Source of the DNA: CAZEFK01 sp964511405
GTDB taxonomy: Bacteria; Pseudomonadota; Alphaproteobacteria; Elsterales; Elsteraceae
DNA length: 38,575 nt
Reading direction: 5' to 3'
Assembly: GCA_964511405.1 (NCBI GenBank)
Contig: CAZEFK010000044.1
Location: forward strand, 1-38,575
Under the pieces are notes generated by a model. That model did not search any database. It was not told the DNA's origin and saw nothing but the letters and a program-made list of their open reading frames with translations. Position numbers and translations under genes: made by a program. Each line of letters starts with the position of its first letter. The stretch's first letter is position 1. Shown here piece after piece: positions 6,299 through 13,816 of this stretch.

Positions 6299-9009
6299 CC
6301 GATGGCGGCCCGATCGCCGCCGTCGAGGCGGTAACCCATCGCTATGGCCGGCTCGTCGCCCTCGACCGGGTCAGTCTGGATGTCCCGGCTGGGCGGATGA
6401 TCGGCCTGGTCGGGCCGGACGGCGTCGGCAAGTCGACCCTGCTGGGCCTGCTCGCCGGCGCCAAGCGGCAGCAATCGGGGCGCATCCGGGTGCTGGGCGG
6501 CGACATGGGCGATCGCCGGCACCGGGCCCGTGCCTGTCCGCGGATCGCCTACATGCCCCAGGGCTTGGGCCGCAACCTTTATCCCGACCTCAGCGTCGCC
6601 GAGAACATCGACTTCTTCGGCCGGCTGTTCGGGCTCGGCCGTGTCGAGCGGCGCCAGCGCCTGGCCGAGCTGTGCGCCGCCACCGGCCTCGCTCCGTTCC
6701 TGGACCGCCCCGCCCGCAAGCTCTCGGGCGGCATGCGCCAGAAGCTGGGGCTGTGCTGTGCGCTGGTCCACGACCCCGACCTGCTGATCCTCGACGAGCC
6801 CACCACCGGCGTCGACCCGCTGTCGCGCCGGCAGTTCTGGCAGCTGATCGCGGGCATGCGCGGCGACCGGCCCGACCTCAGCGTCATCGTCGCTACGGCC
6901 TATATGGAGGAGGCGGAGCCGTTCGATTGGCTGGTCGTGATGAATGGCGGCCGGGTCCTCGCCACAGGCGCGCCGGCCGAGATCGAGCGGCAGACCCGCT
7001 GCGCGACCCTCGAGGCGAGCTTCGTGGCCCTGGTTGCCGGCTCGGACGCGCCGGCGCCGCTGGTCATTGCGCCGCTCGAGCCGGACCGTGGTCGGCCGCC
7101 GGTGGTCGTGGCGCGGGACCTGACCCGCCGGTTCGGCGACTTCGTGGCGGTGGACCGCGTCGGCTTCAGCATCGCGCGCGGCGAGATCTTCGGCTTCGTG
7201 GGCTCGAACGGCTGCGGCAAGACGACGACCATGAAGATGCTGACCGGGCTGCTGCCCGCCAGCGCCGGCGAGGCGCGGCTGTTCGGCCGGCCGACCGACG
7301 CCGCCGACCTGATGCTGCGCCGGCGCATCGGCTACATGTCGCAGACCTTCTCGCTCTATGGCGAGCTGACGGTGGAACAGAACCTGGCGCTGCATGCCCG
7401 GCTGTTCCGCCTCGATCCGGATTCAGCGCGCCGTCGGATAGAGGCGCTGATCGAGCAGTTCGGCCTGGGCGCCCACCGCGCCGCCGACGCGGCAGGGCTG
7501 CCGCTGGGCATCCGCCAGCGCCTGTCGCTGGCCGTCGCGGTCGTCCACGAGCCCGATCTGCTGATCCTGGACGAGCCCACGTCGGGCGTCGACCCGCTGG
7601 CGCGTGACCGGTTCTGGGCGATCCTCGCCGACCTGTCCCGCCGGCAAGGCGTGACCATCTTCGTGTCGACCCATTTCATGAACGAGGCGGCGCGCTGCGA
7701 CCGCGTCGCGCTGATGGACGCGGGGCGCGTGCTGGCGCTCGGCACGCCGGCCGAGCTGGTGGCCGAGAGCGGCGGCGCCAGCCTGGAGGACGCCTTCATC
7801 GGCCACCTGGCGGCGATTACGGGATCCACCGGCGGCGCGGCGCCGGCACTTGCTCTGCGCTCCTCGCAGCCGGCCGTGGCTCGGCTGTTCTCACCGGGAC
7901 GGCTGGTCGCCTATGCCATCCGCGAAGCGCTGGAGCTGCGCCGCGACCCGGTCCGTCTGGCTTTCGCGGTGGTTGGCACGGCCTTCCTGATGCTGGTGCT
8001 CGGCTTCGGCATCAATACCGACGTCGATCAACTGCCGTTCGCGGTGCTCGACCGCGACCGGACGCCGGAGAGCCGCGCCTATCTGGAAGAGCTCCGGGGC
8101 TCGCGCTATTTCGCCGAGCAGCCGGCAATTGCCGACGCCGCCGAGCTGGACCGCCGGCTGGCCGCCGGGGATTTCAAGGTGGCGATCGAGATCCCGGCCG
8201 GCTTCGGAAGGAAGCTGCGCGGCGGCCGGACGACCGAAGTCGGAGCCTGGATCGATGGTGCCATGCCGTTCCGCGCCGAGACCACGCGCGGCTACCTGCA
8301 GGGCGTGCATCAGCAGTTCCTCGCCGACGATGCCCGCGCCGCCGGACGCGCGCCGGTGCCGGCCCTTGCGACCATCGAGACGCGGTTCCGCTACAACCAG
8401 GACTTCAGCAGCGTCTTCGCCATGGTGCCGGCGACGATCGCCCTGCTGCTGGCGCTGGTCCCGGCGATCCTGATGGCGCTGGCGGCTGTGCGCGAGCGCG
8501 AGCTGGGGTCGATCACCAACCTCTATGTCACGCCGGTGACCCGGGCCGAGTTCGTGCTGGGCAAGCAGCTGCCCTACATCGCGCTGGCGCTGGCCAACGC
8601 CGCCGGCCTGGTCGCCATGGCCATCCTGCTGTTCGGGGTGCCGCTCACCGGCAGCGCCCTGGCGTTCGCGCTGGGCGCCCTGGCCTATGTCACCGCGACC
8701 ACGGCCTACGGCTTCGTGATCTCGGCGTTCGCGGGCAGCCAGATCGCCGCCCTGTTCGGCACGGCCATCCTGACCGTGCTGCCGGCCACCCAGTTCTCCG
8801 GCCTGCTGGTGCCCGTCGCCGCGCTGTCGGGCATGGCCTGGACCATGGGCCACCTGTTCCCGATGACCTACTTCCTGCCGATCAGCGTCGGCGCCTTCAC
8901 CAAGGCGCTGGGCATCGCGGAGGTGCGGCAGAACCTGTTGTGGCTCTCGCTGTTCGTGCCGGCCCTGGTGGGCGCCAGCATCCTGTTGCTGCCGCGCCAG
9001 GAGCGCTGA
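6295..9009 (+). CDS. rbbA: RbbA-type ABC exporter: two ATPase domains fused to a permease
   Basis: At 904 aa this matches the usual size of RbbA. The first ATPase domain has Walker A GPDGVGKST (about residues 40-48), signature LSGGMRQK and LLILDEPTTGVDP. The second has Walker A GSNGCGKTT (about 303-311), the non-canonical signature LPLGIRQRL in place of LSGGQ, and LLILDEPTSGVDP. A weak second signature is normal in RbbA, so it is not decay. From about residue 540 an ABC-2 type permease domain follows, with one helix, a large extracytoplasmic region and about five more helices. RbbA was named for ribosome association in E. coli but acts with YhiI and YhhJ as an efflux system. The ATG at 6295 overlaps the stop of the fusion adaptor gene. 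Confidence 0.93.
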   Translation: MTDGGPIAAVEAVTHRYGRLVALDRVSLDVPAGRMIGLVGPDGVGKSTLLGLLAGAKRQQSGRIRVLGGDMGDRRHRARACPRIAYMPQGLGRNLYPDLSVAENIDFFGRLFGLGRVERRQRLAELCAATGLAPFLDRPARKLSGGMRQKLGLCCALVHDPDLLILDEPTTGVDPLSRRQFWQLIAGMRGDRPDLSVIVATAYMEEAEPFDWLVVMNGGRVLATGAPAEIERQTRCATLEASFVALVAGSDAPAPLVIAPLEPDRGRPPVVVARDLTRRFGDFVAVDRVGFSIARGEIFGFVGSNGCGKTTTMKMLTGLLPASAGEARLFGRPTDAADLMLRRRIGYMSQTFSLYGELTVEQNLALHARLFRLDPDSARRRIEALIEQFGLGAHRAADAAGLPLGIRQRLSLAVAVVHEPDLLILDEPTSGVDPLARDRFWAILADLSRRQGVTIFVSTHFMNEAARCDRVALMDAGRVLALGTPAELVAESGGASLEDAFIGHLAAITGSTGGAAPALALRSSQPAVARLFSPGRLVAYAIREALELRRDPVRLAFAVVGTAFLMLVLGFGINTDVDQLPFAVLDRDRTPESRAYLEELRGSRYFAEQPAIADAAELDRRLAAGDFKVAIEIPAGFGRKLRGGRTTEVGAWIDGAMPFRAETTRGYLQGVHQQFLADDARAAGRAPVPALATIETRFRYNQDFSSVFAMVPATIALLLALVPAILMALAAVRERELGSITNLYVTPVTRAEFVLGKQLPYIALALANAAGLVAMAILLFGVPLTGSALAFALGALAYVTATTAYGFVISAFAGSQIAALFGTAILTVLPATQFSGLLVPVAALSGMAWTMGHLFPMTYFLPISVGAFTKALGIAEVRQNLLWLSLFVPALVGASILLLPRQER

Positions 9010-9012
9010 GCG

Positions 9013-10143
9013 ATGGCCGGGCTATCGGCCATCTTCTGGCTCGGCACCAAGGAGCTGCGCAGCCTTGCCCACGACTGGGCGCTGCTGGGTTTCGTGGTCT
9101 ACAGCTTCACCATCGCGATCCAGAGCCAGGCGCAGAGCCAACAGCAGGAGCTGCACAATGCCGCCGTGGCGATCGTCGACGAGGACCGGTCGGCGCTGTC
9201 GCGGGCGATCGCTCATGCACTGCTGCCGCCTTATTTCCAGCCGCCGCAGGACATCGCGGCCGGCGACGTCGATGCCGCCATGAATGTCGGCCGCTACACC
9301 TTCGTTCTCGACATCCCGCCGCGGTTCCAGCGCGACGTGCTGGCCGGACGCAGCCCCGCGCTGCAGCTGGCCGTCGACGCCACGGCGATGATGCAGGCGG
9401 GCATCGGCGCTGGCTACGTGGAGTCGATCATCCAGGGCGAGGTCCGGCATCTGGCGGCGCGCACCGACGCGCCGGCACCTGCGCCAGTCGACCTTGCGGT
9501 GCGCATCGCGTTCAACCCGAACATCACCACGGCCTGGTTCACCAGCGTCATGGGCATCGTCAACAACGTGACGATGCTGGCGGTGATCCTGGCCGGGGCG
9601 GCGGTCATCCGCGAGCGCGAGCACGGCACCATGGACCACCTGCTGACCATGCCGCTCACGCCGGTCGAGATCGCCCTGGCCAAGGTGTGGTCCAACGGGC
9701 TCGTGATCCTGGCGCTGGTCGCCCTGTCGCTGTGGGGCATTGTCGAGCGCTGGCTCGGCGTGCCGATCCAGGGCTCGATCCCGCTGTTCCTGGGGGCGAC
9801 CGCGGTCTACCTCTTCTTCGCCACCGCGATCGGCCTGCTGCTCGGCACCATCGCCCGCTCGATGCCGCAGCTGGGCCTGCTGTTCATCCTGGTGGCCGTG
9901 CCGCTCAACCTGCTGTCCGGCGGCAGCACGCCGGTGGAAAGCATGCCCGAGGCGCTCCAGGCGATCATGTCGGCGTCGCCCTCGACCCATTTCGTCTCGG
10001 TCGCCGAGGCGATCCTCTATCGCGGAGCCGGGCTGGACGCCGTGTGGCAGCACGGTCTGGTCATGGCCGGCGTCGGCGGGCTGCTGTTCGCGCTGGCCGT
10101 CCTGCGCTTCCGGGCCACCGCCGCGACGCTGGCCGGGAGCTAG
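9013..10143 (+). CDS. ABC-2 type exporter permease, YhhJ-like
   Basis: This 376-aa permease starts three bases after the rbbA stop codon. It has one N-terminal helix (ALLGFVVYSFTIAIQ), an extracytoplasmic domain, then helices from about residue 175 onward. The motif EREHGTMDHLLTMPLTPVEIALAKVW is typical of ABC-2 permeases of the DrrB/YhhJ type. It should pair with the permease half of RbbA to build the exporter channel, with the upstream HlyD-like protein as periplasmic adaptor. The substrate is not evident. The gene lies inside the five-gene unit from 4604 to 12570 and shares its FNR/FixK-type promoter. Confidence 0.92.
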   Translation: MAGLSAIFWLGTKELRSLAHDWALLGFVVYSFTIAIQSQAQSQQQELHNAAVAIVDEDRSALSRAIAHALLPPYFQPPQDIAAGDVDAAMNVGRYTFVLDIPPRFQRDVLAGRSPALQLAVDATAMMQAGIGAGYVESIIQGEVRHLAARTDAPAPAPVDLAVRIAFNPNITTAWFTSVMGIVNNVTMLAVILAGAAVIREREHGTMDHLLTMPLTPVEIALAKVWSNGLVILALVALSLWGIVERWLGVPIQGSIPLFLGATAVYLFFATAIGLLLGTIARSMPQLGLLFILVAVPLNLLSGGSTPVESMPEALQAIMSASPSTHFVSVAEAILYRGAGLDAVWQHGLVMAGVGGLLFALAVLRFRATAATLAGS

Positions 10144-10147
10144 GCCG

Positions 10148-11071
10148 ATGGCATTGCCGGCGACCATCATTGGCTATGCTTGGCGGATCGGCCGGGCGCA
10201 TCAGCTGCGGCTGATCGCGCTCACGGTGGTCGTGTTCCTGCTGGACCTGGCGCCGCTCGAGCTGCAGCGCCGGATCGTCAACGACGCGCTGCGCCAGTCG
10301 CAGTTCGCCCCGCTGGCGCTTTTGTGCGGCCTTTACCTGGCGGTCAACCTGGCCGAAGGCGCGCTCAAGCTCGCCCTCAACGTCTATCGCGGCTGGGTCG
10401 GCGAGTGTGCTGCGCGGACACTGCGGCACCAGGTGATCGCCGCCGAGGAGCGGCGCGACGGGCGCAGCGCCGACGGCGAAGGCACCGAGATCGCGATCGT
10501 CGTGGCCGAAGTCGATCCGATCAGCGGGATCGTCGGCAACATCATCTCCGATCCCTTGCAGCAAGTCGGCGTGCTGTTGAGCGTGTTCGGCTATCTCGCC
10601 CTGCTGCAGCCCTGGGTCGCGGTCGTCAGCTTCGCCCTGTTCGCGTTGCAGCTGCTGTTCGTGCCGCCGCTGCAGCGGGCGATCAACCGGCGGGCGGCCG
10701 ACCGCATCGCGGTGCTGCGCCGTTTGGGTGGTGCGATCGCCGGCAACGCCCATCTGCCGACGATCGCTGCGGATGCGGACATCGAGCGCGTCATGGCGCT
10801 CAACATCGCGATCTACTGGCGAAAGTACGTGATGAATTTTGCCATGAACGGTCTCTATCACGTGAGCGTAACAGGCGTTTTCCTGTTCGGCGGCTGGCTT
10901 GCCTTGTCCGGACATATGGAATATGGCGCGGTCGTTGCGTTCGTCTCGGGACTGGGCCGGATCAACGATCCATGGGGTGATCTGGTCAACTATTTCCGGG
11001 ATCTGGCGAATGCGCAGATCAAGTACCGGATGGTCCGTGACTACACGGAATCGTTGGCGGTGCTGACATGA
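10148..11071 (+). CDS. ABC exporter transmembrane domain protein lacking ATPase
   Basis: This 307-aa protein has the helix pattern of a type-1 ABC exporter transmembrane domain (about six segments), for example LIALTVVVFLLDLAPLELQ near the start and a helix pair at about residues 138-178. It ends in IKYRMVRDYTESLAVLT, where a linker to an ATP-binding domain would normally follow. No Walker A, signature or Walker B motif is present, and the next gene starts on its stop codon. It must therefore borrow an ATPase, serve as a membrane sensor, or be a remnant. The ATG at 10148, four bases after the previous stop, is chosen because the longer upstream frame only shadows the permease gene. The overlap with the kinase fusion gene suggests the two products work together. 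Confidence 0.75.
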   Translation: MALPATIIGYAWRIGRAHQLRLIALTVVVFLLDLAPLELQRRIVNDALRQSQFAPLALLCGLYLAVNLAEGALKLALNVYRGWVGECAARTLRHQVIAAEERRDGRSADGEGTEIAIVVAEVDPISGIVGNIISDPLQQVGVLLSVFGYLALLQPWVAVVSFALFALQLLFVPPLQRAINRRAADRIAVLRRLGGAIAGNAHLPTIAADADIERVMALNIAIYWRKYVMNFAMNGLYHVSVTGVFLFGGWLALSGHMEYGAVVAFVSGLGRINDPWGDLVNYFRDLANAQIKYRMVRDYTESLAVLT

Positions 11072-12570
11072 CCACTCAGGATGCCGTCGTGACGTTTCTC
11101 TCCGATCCCGCGGCCTATGGCGTGGCCGGTCCGGTCGAGCGGGTCGAGACCCACATCTCGATCGTTTTCCTCGCAGGCGATCGGGCGTGGAAGCTGAAGC
11201 GCGCGGTCCGCACCTCCTACCTGGATTTCTCGACCGTCGAGCGCCGCCGCGCGGCCTGCGAAGCCGAAATGGCGATGAATCGGCGCACGGCACCCGAGCT
11301 CTATCTGGAGGTTCGCGCGGTGCGCCGGACGCCGGACGGCGCCCTCACCCTGGGCGGCAAGGGCGAGCCCGTCGACTGGCTGGTGGTGATGCGCCGGTTC
11401 GATCAGTCGGCGCTGCTCGACCGTATGGCCGAGACGGGACGGCTGGACTTGCCGCTCGCCCGGGCCGTGGCCGATGCCGTCGCGGATCTCCACGACCAGG
11501 CAGACGCGGTACTGGGCCACGGTGGCCGTGCCGGGATCGAGGCGGCGACCGCGATCACCGAGACCAATCTTGCGCTGCGTCCCGAACGACTGCCGTCCGA
11601 GGCCGCGCGCCGCTGGTCCGCCGGTATCCGCGCCGAGATCGCGCGCCGGTCGACGCTGCTGGAGGCGCGGCGCCGCGGCGGCAGCGTGCGTGCCGGGCAT
11701 GGCGACCTGCACCTGCGCAACATCTGCCTGATCGACGGCCGGCCCGTGCTGTTCGACGGCATCGAGTTCGATCCGTCGCTGGCCGCGGTCGACGTGCTGT
11801 ACGACCTGGCCTTCCTGTTGATGGACCTGCTGCACCGGGACGAGGCCGGCCTCGCCGCGGCGGTGCTCAACCGCTATCTCGACCGCCGCGACGAGGTCGA
11901 CGGTTTGGCCGCCCTGCCGCTGTTCCTGTCGCTGCGCGCCGCGATCCGCGCCCAGGTAACAGCAGCCAAGCCGGCCGATCCCGCTGGCGAGGCCGGCCGC
12001 TATCTCACGCTGGCGCTGCAGCTGCTGGCGCCGCCGGCGCCGCGTCTGGTGGCGGTCGGCGGCTTCAGCGGCACGGGCAAGTCGACCCTGGCCGGGGCGT
12101 TGGCGCCCGCCATCGGCCCGGCGCCGGGGGCCCGCGTCCTGCGCAGCGACGTGCTGCGCAAGCGCCGGGCTGGCGTGGCCGAGACCGCTCGGCTTCCGGC
12201 GGTTGCCTACACGCCCGAGTCCCACGGCCAAGTCTATGCGGCGCTCGGGACGGCGGCGGCGGCCGTTCTGGCCGCCGGGCACGGCGTCATTGCCGACGCG
12301 GTGTTCGGCGACCCGGACGAGCGCCAGGCGATCGAGGCGGTCGCACGCCGGGCCGGAGTCGGCTTCGTCGGACTGTGGCTGAGCGCGCCGCCCGAGGTCC
12401 TGGCCCGGCGGGTACGGGACCGCAAGGCCGATGCGTCCGATGCCACGCCGGCGGTGCTGGCGGCACAGCTGGCGCGCGGTGCCGGCCGGGTCTCGTGGGT
12501 GCCGATCGATGCGGGCGCCAGCCCGGCCGCCTGTCTTGCGGCGGCGCGCGCGGTCCTCGCGTCTGCTTGA
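11068..12570 (+). CDS. APH-type phosphotransferase fused to P-loop kinase (Rv2004c-like)
   Basis: This 500-aa protein has two parts. The first 310 residues resemble aminoglycoside phosphotransferase/choline kinase folds, with the catalytic loop HGDLHLRN at about residue 211 and the metal-binding Asp in LFDGIEFD. The second part is an AAA_33/Zeta-like P-loop kinase with Walker A GGFSGTGKST at about 332. This arrangement is found in many proteobacteria and in mycobacterial Rv2004c, a DosR dormancy regulon member. The substrate is unknown, and a role in antibiotic resistance should not be assumed. The ATG at 11068 overlaps the preceding stop by four bases. The stop codon at 12568 lies inside an FNR-like box that serves the next gene. 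Confidence 0.88.
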   Translation: MTTQDAVVTFLSDPAAYGVAGPVERVETHISIVFLAGDRAWKLKRAVRTSYLDFSTVERRRAACEAEMAMNRRTAPELYLEVRAVRRTPDGALTLGGKGEPVDWLVVMRRFDQSALLDRMAETGRLDLPLARAVADAVADLHDQADAVLGHGGRAGIEAATAITETNLALRPERLPSEAARRWSAGIRAEIARRSTLLEARRRGGSVRAGHGDLHLRNICLIDGRPVLFDGIEFDPSLAAVDVLYDLAFLLMDLLHRDEAGLAAAVLNRYLDRRDEVDGLAALPLFLSLRAAIRAQVTAAKPADPAGEAGRYLTLALQLLAPPAPRLVAVGGFSGTGKSTLAGALAPAIGPAPGARVLRSDVLRKRRAGVAETARLPAVAYTPESHGQVYAALGTAAAAVLAAGHGVIADAVFGDPDERQAIEAVARRAGVGFVGLWLSAPPEVLARRVRDRKADASDATPAVLAAQLARGAGRVSWVPIDAGASPAACLAAARAVLASA

Positions 12571-12580
12571 GCCAGATCAA
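12567..12580. promoter_or_regulatory. FNR-like box upstream of hsp20
   Basis: TTGAG-CCAG-ATCAA differs from the FNR consensus at one position. It overlaps the stop codon of the upstream gene and is centred 67 bp before the Hsp20 start. The predicted -10 window (12603-12608) reads CAAAGT. Confidence 0.7.
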
Positions 12581-12640
12581 CGCCCGGCGCCTTGTCGGGC
12601 GGCAAAGTCTCGGTCTCGTTCATGCAAGGGAGTCCGGCCA

Positions 12641-13150
12641 ATGCCCGACACCGCCATCGACGTCAAGAAGACGCCCGCCCCCGTCCAGCCGGCCCAGGAT
12701 GCCTGGCACTCGTTCCGGCGCGAGATCGACCGGCTGTTCGATCAGTTCGACCGCGGCTTCGGCTGGCCGCTCGCGCGGCTGTTCGACCCGCCATCGCGGA
12801 CCGCCGCCTTCAGCTTCTCCGTGCCGGCGGTCGACGTGACCGAGGACGACAAGGCCTACACGATCACCGCCGAGCTGCCCGGCCTCGACGAGAAGGCGGT
12901 CGAGATGTCGCTGTCCGGCGACCGGCTAGTCATCAAGGGCGAGAAGCGCCAGGAAACCGAAGAGAAGAACAAGGACTGCTACCTGTCCGAACGGTCCTAC
13001 GGTTCGTTCCAGCGCAGCTTCCAGCTGCCGGCCGGCGTCGACCGCGAGCACCCGGAAGCCCGTTTTGCCAAGGGTGTCCTGACCGTCACGCTGCCCAAGA
13101 CCGACCAGGCGCAGAAGCAGACGAAGACGATCGACATCAAGGCGGCCTGA
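12641..13150 (+). CDS. Hsp20/alpha-crystallin small heat shock protein
   Basis: This 169-aa chaperone has an N-terminal arm with FRREIDRLFDQFDRGF. An alpha-crystallin domain spans about residues 60-160, running from VDVTEDDKAYTITAELPGLDE to the A-x-x-x-n-GVLTVTLPK signature (ARFAKGVLTVTLPK). Such proteins form oligomers that hold unfolding clients. A longer in-frame start at 12431 would lie inside the upstream gene, so the ATG at 12641, preceded by AAGGGAG, is chosen. The gene is preceded by an FNR-like box, which suggests induction by oxygen limitation. This parallels hspX (acr) in the DosR regulon, although the protein itself is of the proteobacterial type. Confidence 0.93.
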   Translation: MPDTAIDVKKTPAPVQPAQDAWHSFRREIDRLFDQFDRGFGWPLARLFDPPSRTAAFSFSVPAVDVTEDDKAYTITAELPGLDEKAVEMSLSGDRLVIKGEKRQETEEKNKDCYLSERSYGSFQRSFQLPAGVDREHPEARFAKGVLTVTLPKTDQAQKQTKTIDIKAA

Positions 13151-13163
13151 CCGGCTGTACTTG

Positions 13164-13189
13164 GCCGCGGCTCCCTGCGGGGCTGCGGC
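13164..13189 (+). terminator. Imperfect GC-rich hairpin between hsp20 and spy-like gene
   Basis: Arms gccgcggctcc (13164-13174) and ggggctgcggc (13179-13189) pair at 9 of 11 positions around a 4-base loop. There is no T-run, so it may be a weak terminator, attenuator or processing site rather than a strong rho-independent terminator. Confidence 0.35.
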
Positions 13190-13222
13190 TGCGCCTTCTA
13201 GTAATCGAAGAGGATTCCAGCC

Positions 13223-13771
13223 ATGGCGCGTTCTCTTGTCACGGTCGCCCTGGCCGTTGCGCTGGTCGCCGCAATGCCCGTTCCGGCGCTGCGCGCGCAA
13301 TCGGCGGCGCCCGCGGAGCCGGGCAACGATGCCCGCGCGGGGTGCATGATGATGTCCGGCGGGATGATGCCCGGCGGGATGATGCCCGGCGGAATGATGG
13401 GCGAGGGCAGGGACCAGGCGCGGCCCATGCTCGGCATGCGCATGATGCACGGTTTGGATCATGTCGAGGGCCGGCTTGCCTTCCTGAAGGCGGAGCTCAA
13501 GATTACCGACGCCCAGGCGGCGCAGTGGGCCAAGTTCGCCGACGCGCTGCGCGCGATCGACCGATCCTCCGCTGCCGAGGTTCACCCCATGGTTCGCGAC
13601 GCCGGGCCTTCGGCCACGGCCCGGTTCGAGGCGATCGAGCGCGGCCTGAGCACCCATCTCGATGCGGTGCGCAATATTCGAGCCGCCTTCGAGCCGCTCT
13701 ACGGAGCCCTGTCGGACGACCAGAAGAAGATGGCCGACGAGCTTGTCGAGCCGATGGCGATTGGCCTGTGA
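13223..13771 (+). CDS. Met-rich periplasmic Spy/CpxP-like protein
   Basis: This 182-aa protein has a signal peptide, MARSLVTVALAVALVAAMPVP, cleaved after about ALRAQ. A Met/Gly block at about residues 40-60 repeats the unit GGMMP. The rest is helical with two LTxxQ-like motifs, LKITDAQAAQW and LYGALSDDQKK, the mark of the Spy/CpxP family of periplasmic chaperones and metal-stress proteins. Met clusters like this are typical of proteins handling Cu(I) or Ag(I), so a copper role is possible, but nothing else in the window shows a copper pathway except possibly the ATPase downstream. The start at 13223 has GAGGA upstream. The gene lies between hsp20 and the P-type ATPase gene and likely shares their transcript. 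Confidence 0.8.
   Translation: MARSLVTVALAVALVAAMPVPALRAQSAAPAEPGNDARAGCMMMSGGMMPGGMMPGGMMGEGRDQARPMLGMRMMHGLDHVEGRLAFLKAELKITDAQAAQWAKFADALRAIDRSSAAEVHPMVRDAGPSATARFEAIERGLSTHLDAVRNIRAAFEPLYGALSDDQKKMADELVEPMAIGL
13349..13405 (+). repeat. 15-bp tandem repeat coding for Met-rich block
   Basis: Almost four copies of ATGATGCCCGGCGGG lie head to tail (copies start at 13349, 13364, 13379 and 13394). The first has a T for C, the third ends in A and the fourth is diverged and incomplete. Because the unit is 15 bp, gain or loss of copies keeps the reading frame and would change only the number of MMPGG units. Confidence 0.85.
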
Positions 13772-13816
13772 GACGACGCGCCGGCGGCGGCTGAAGTTCT
13801 GAGCTGATCTTGTGTA

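Noticed and set aside
7498..7524. Degenerate ABC signature LPLGIRQRL in RbbA as a sign of decay
   Set aside because: This variation is normal in the second ATPase domain of RbbA proteins.
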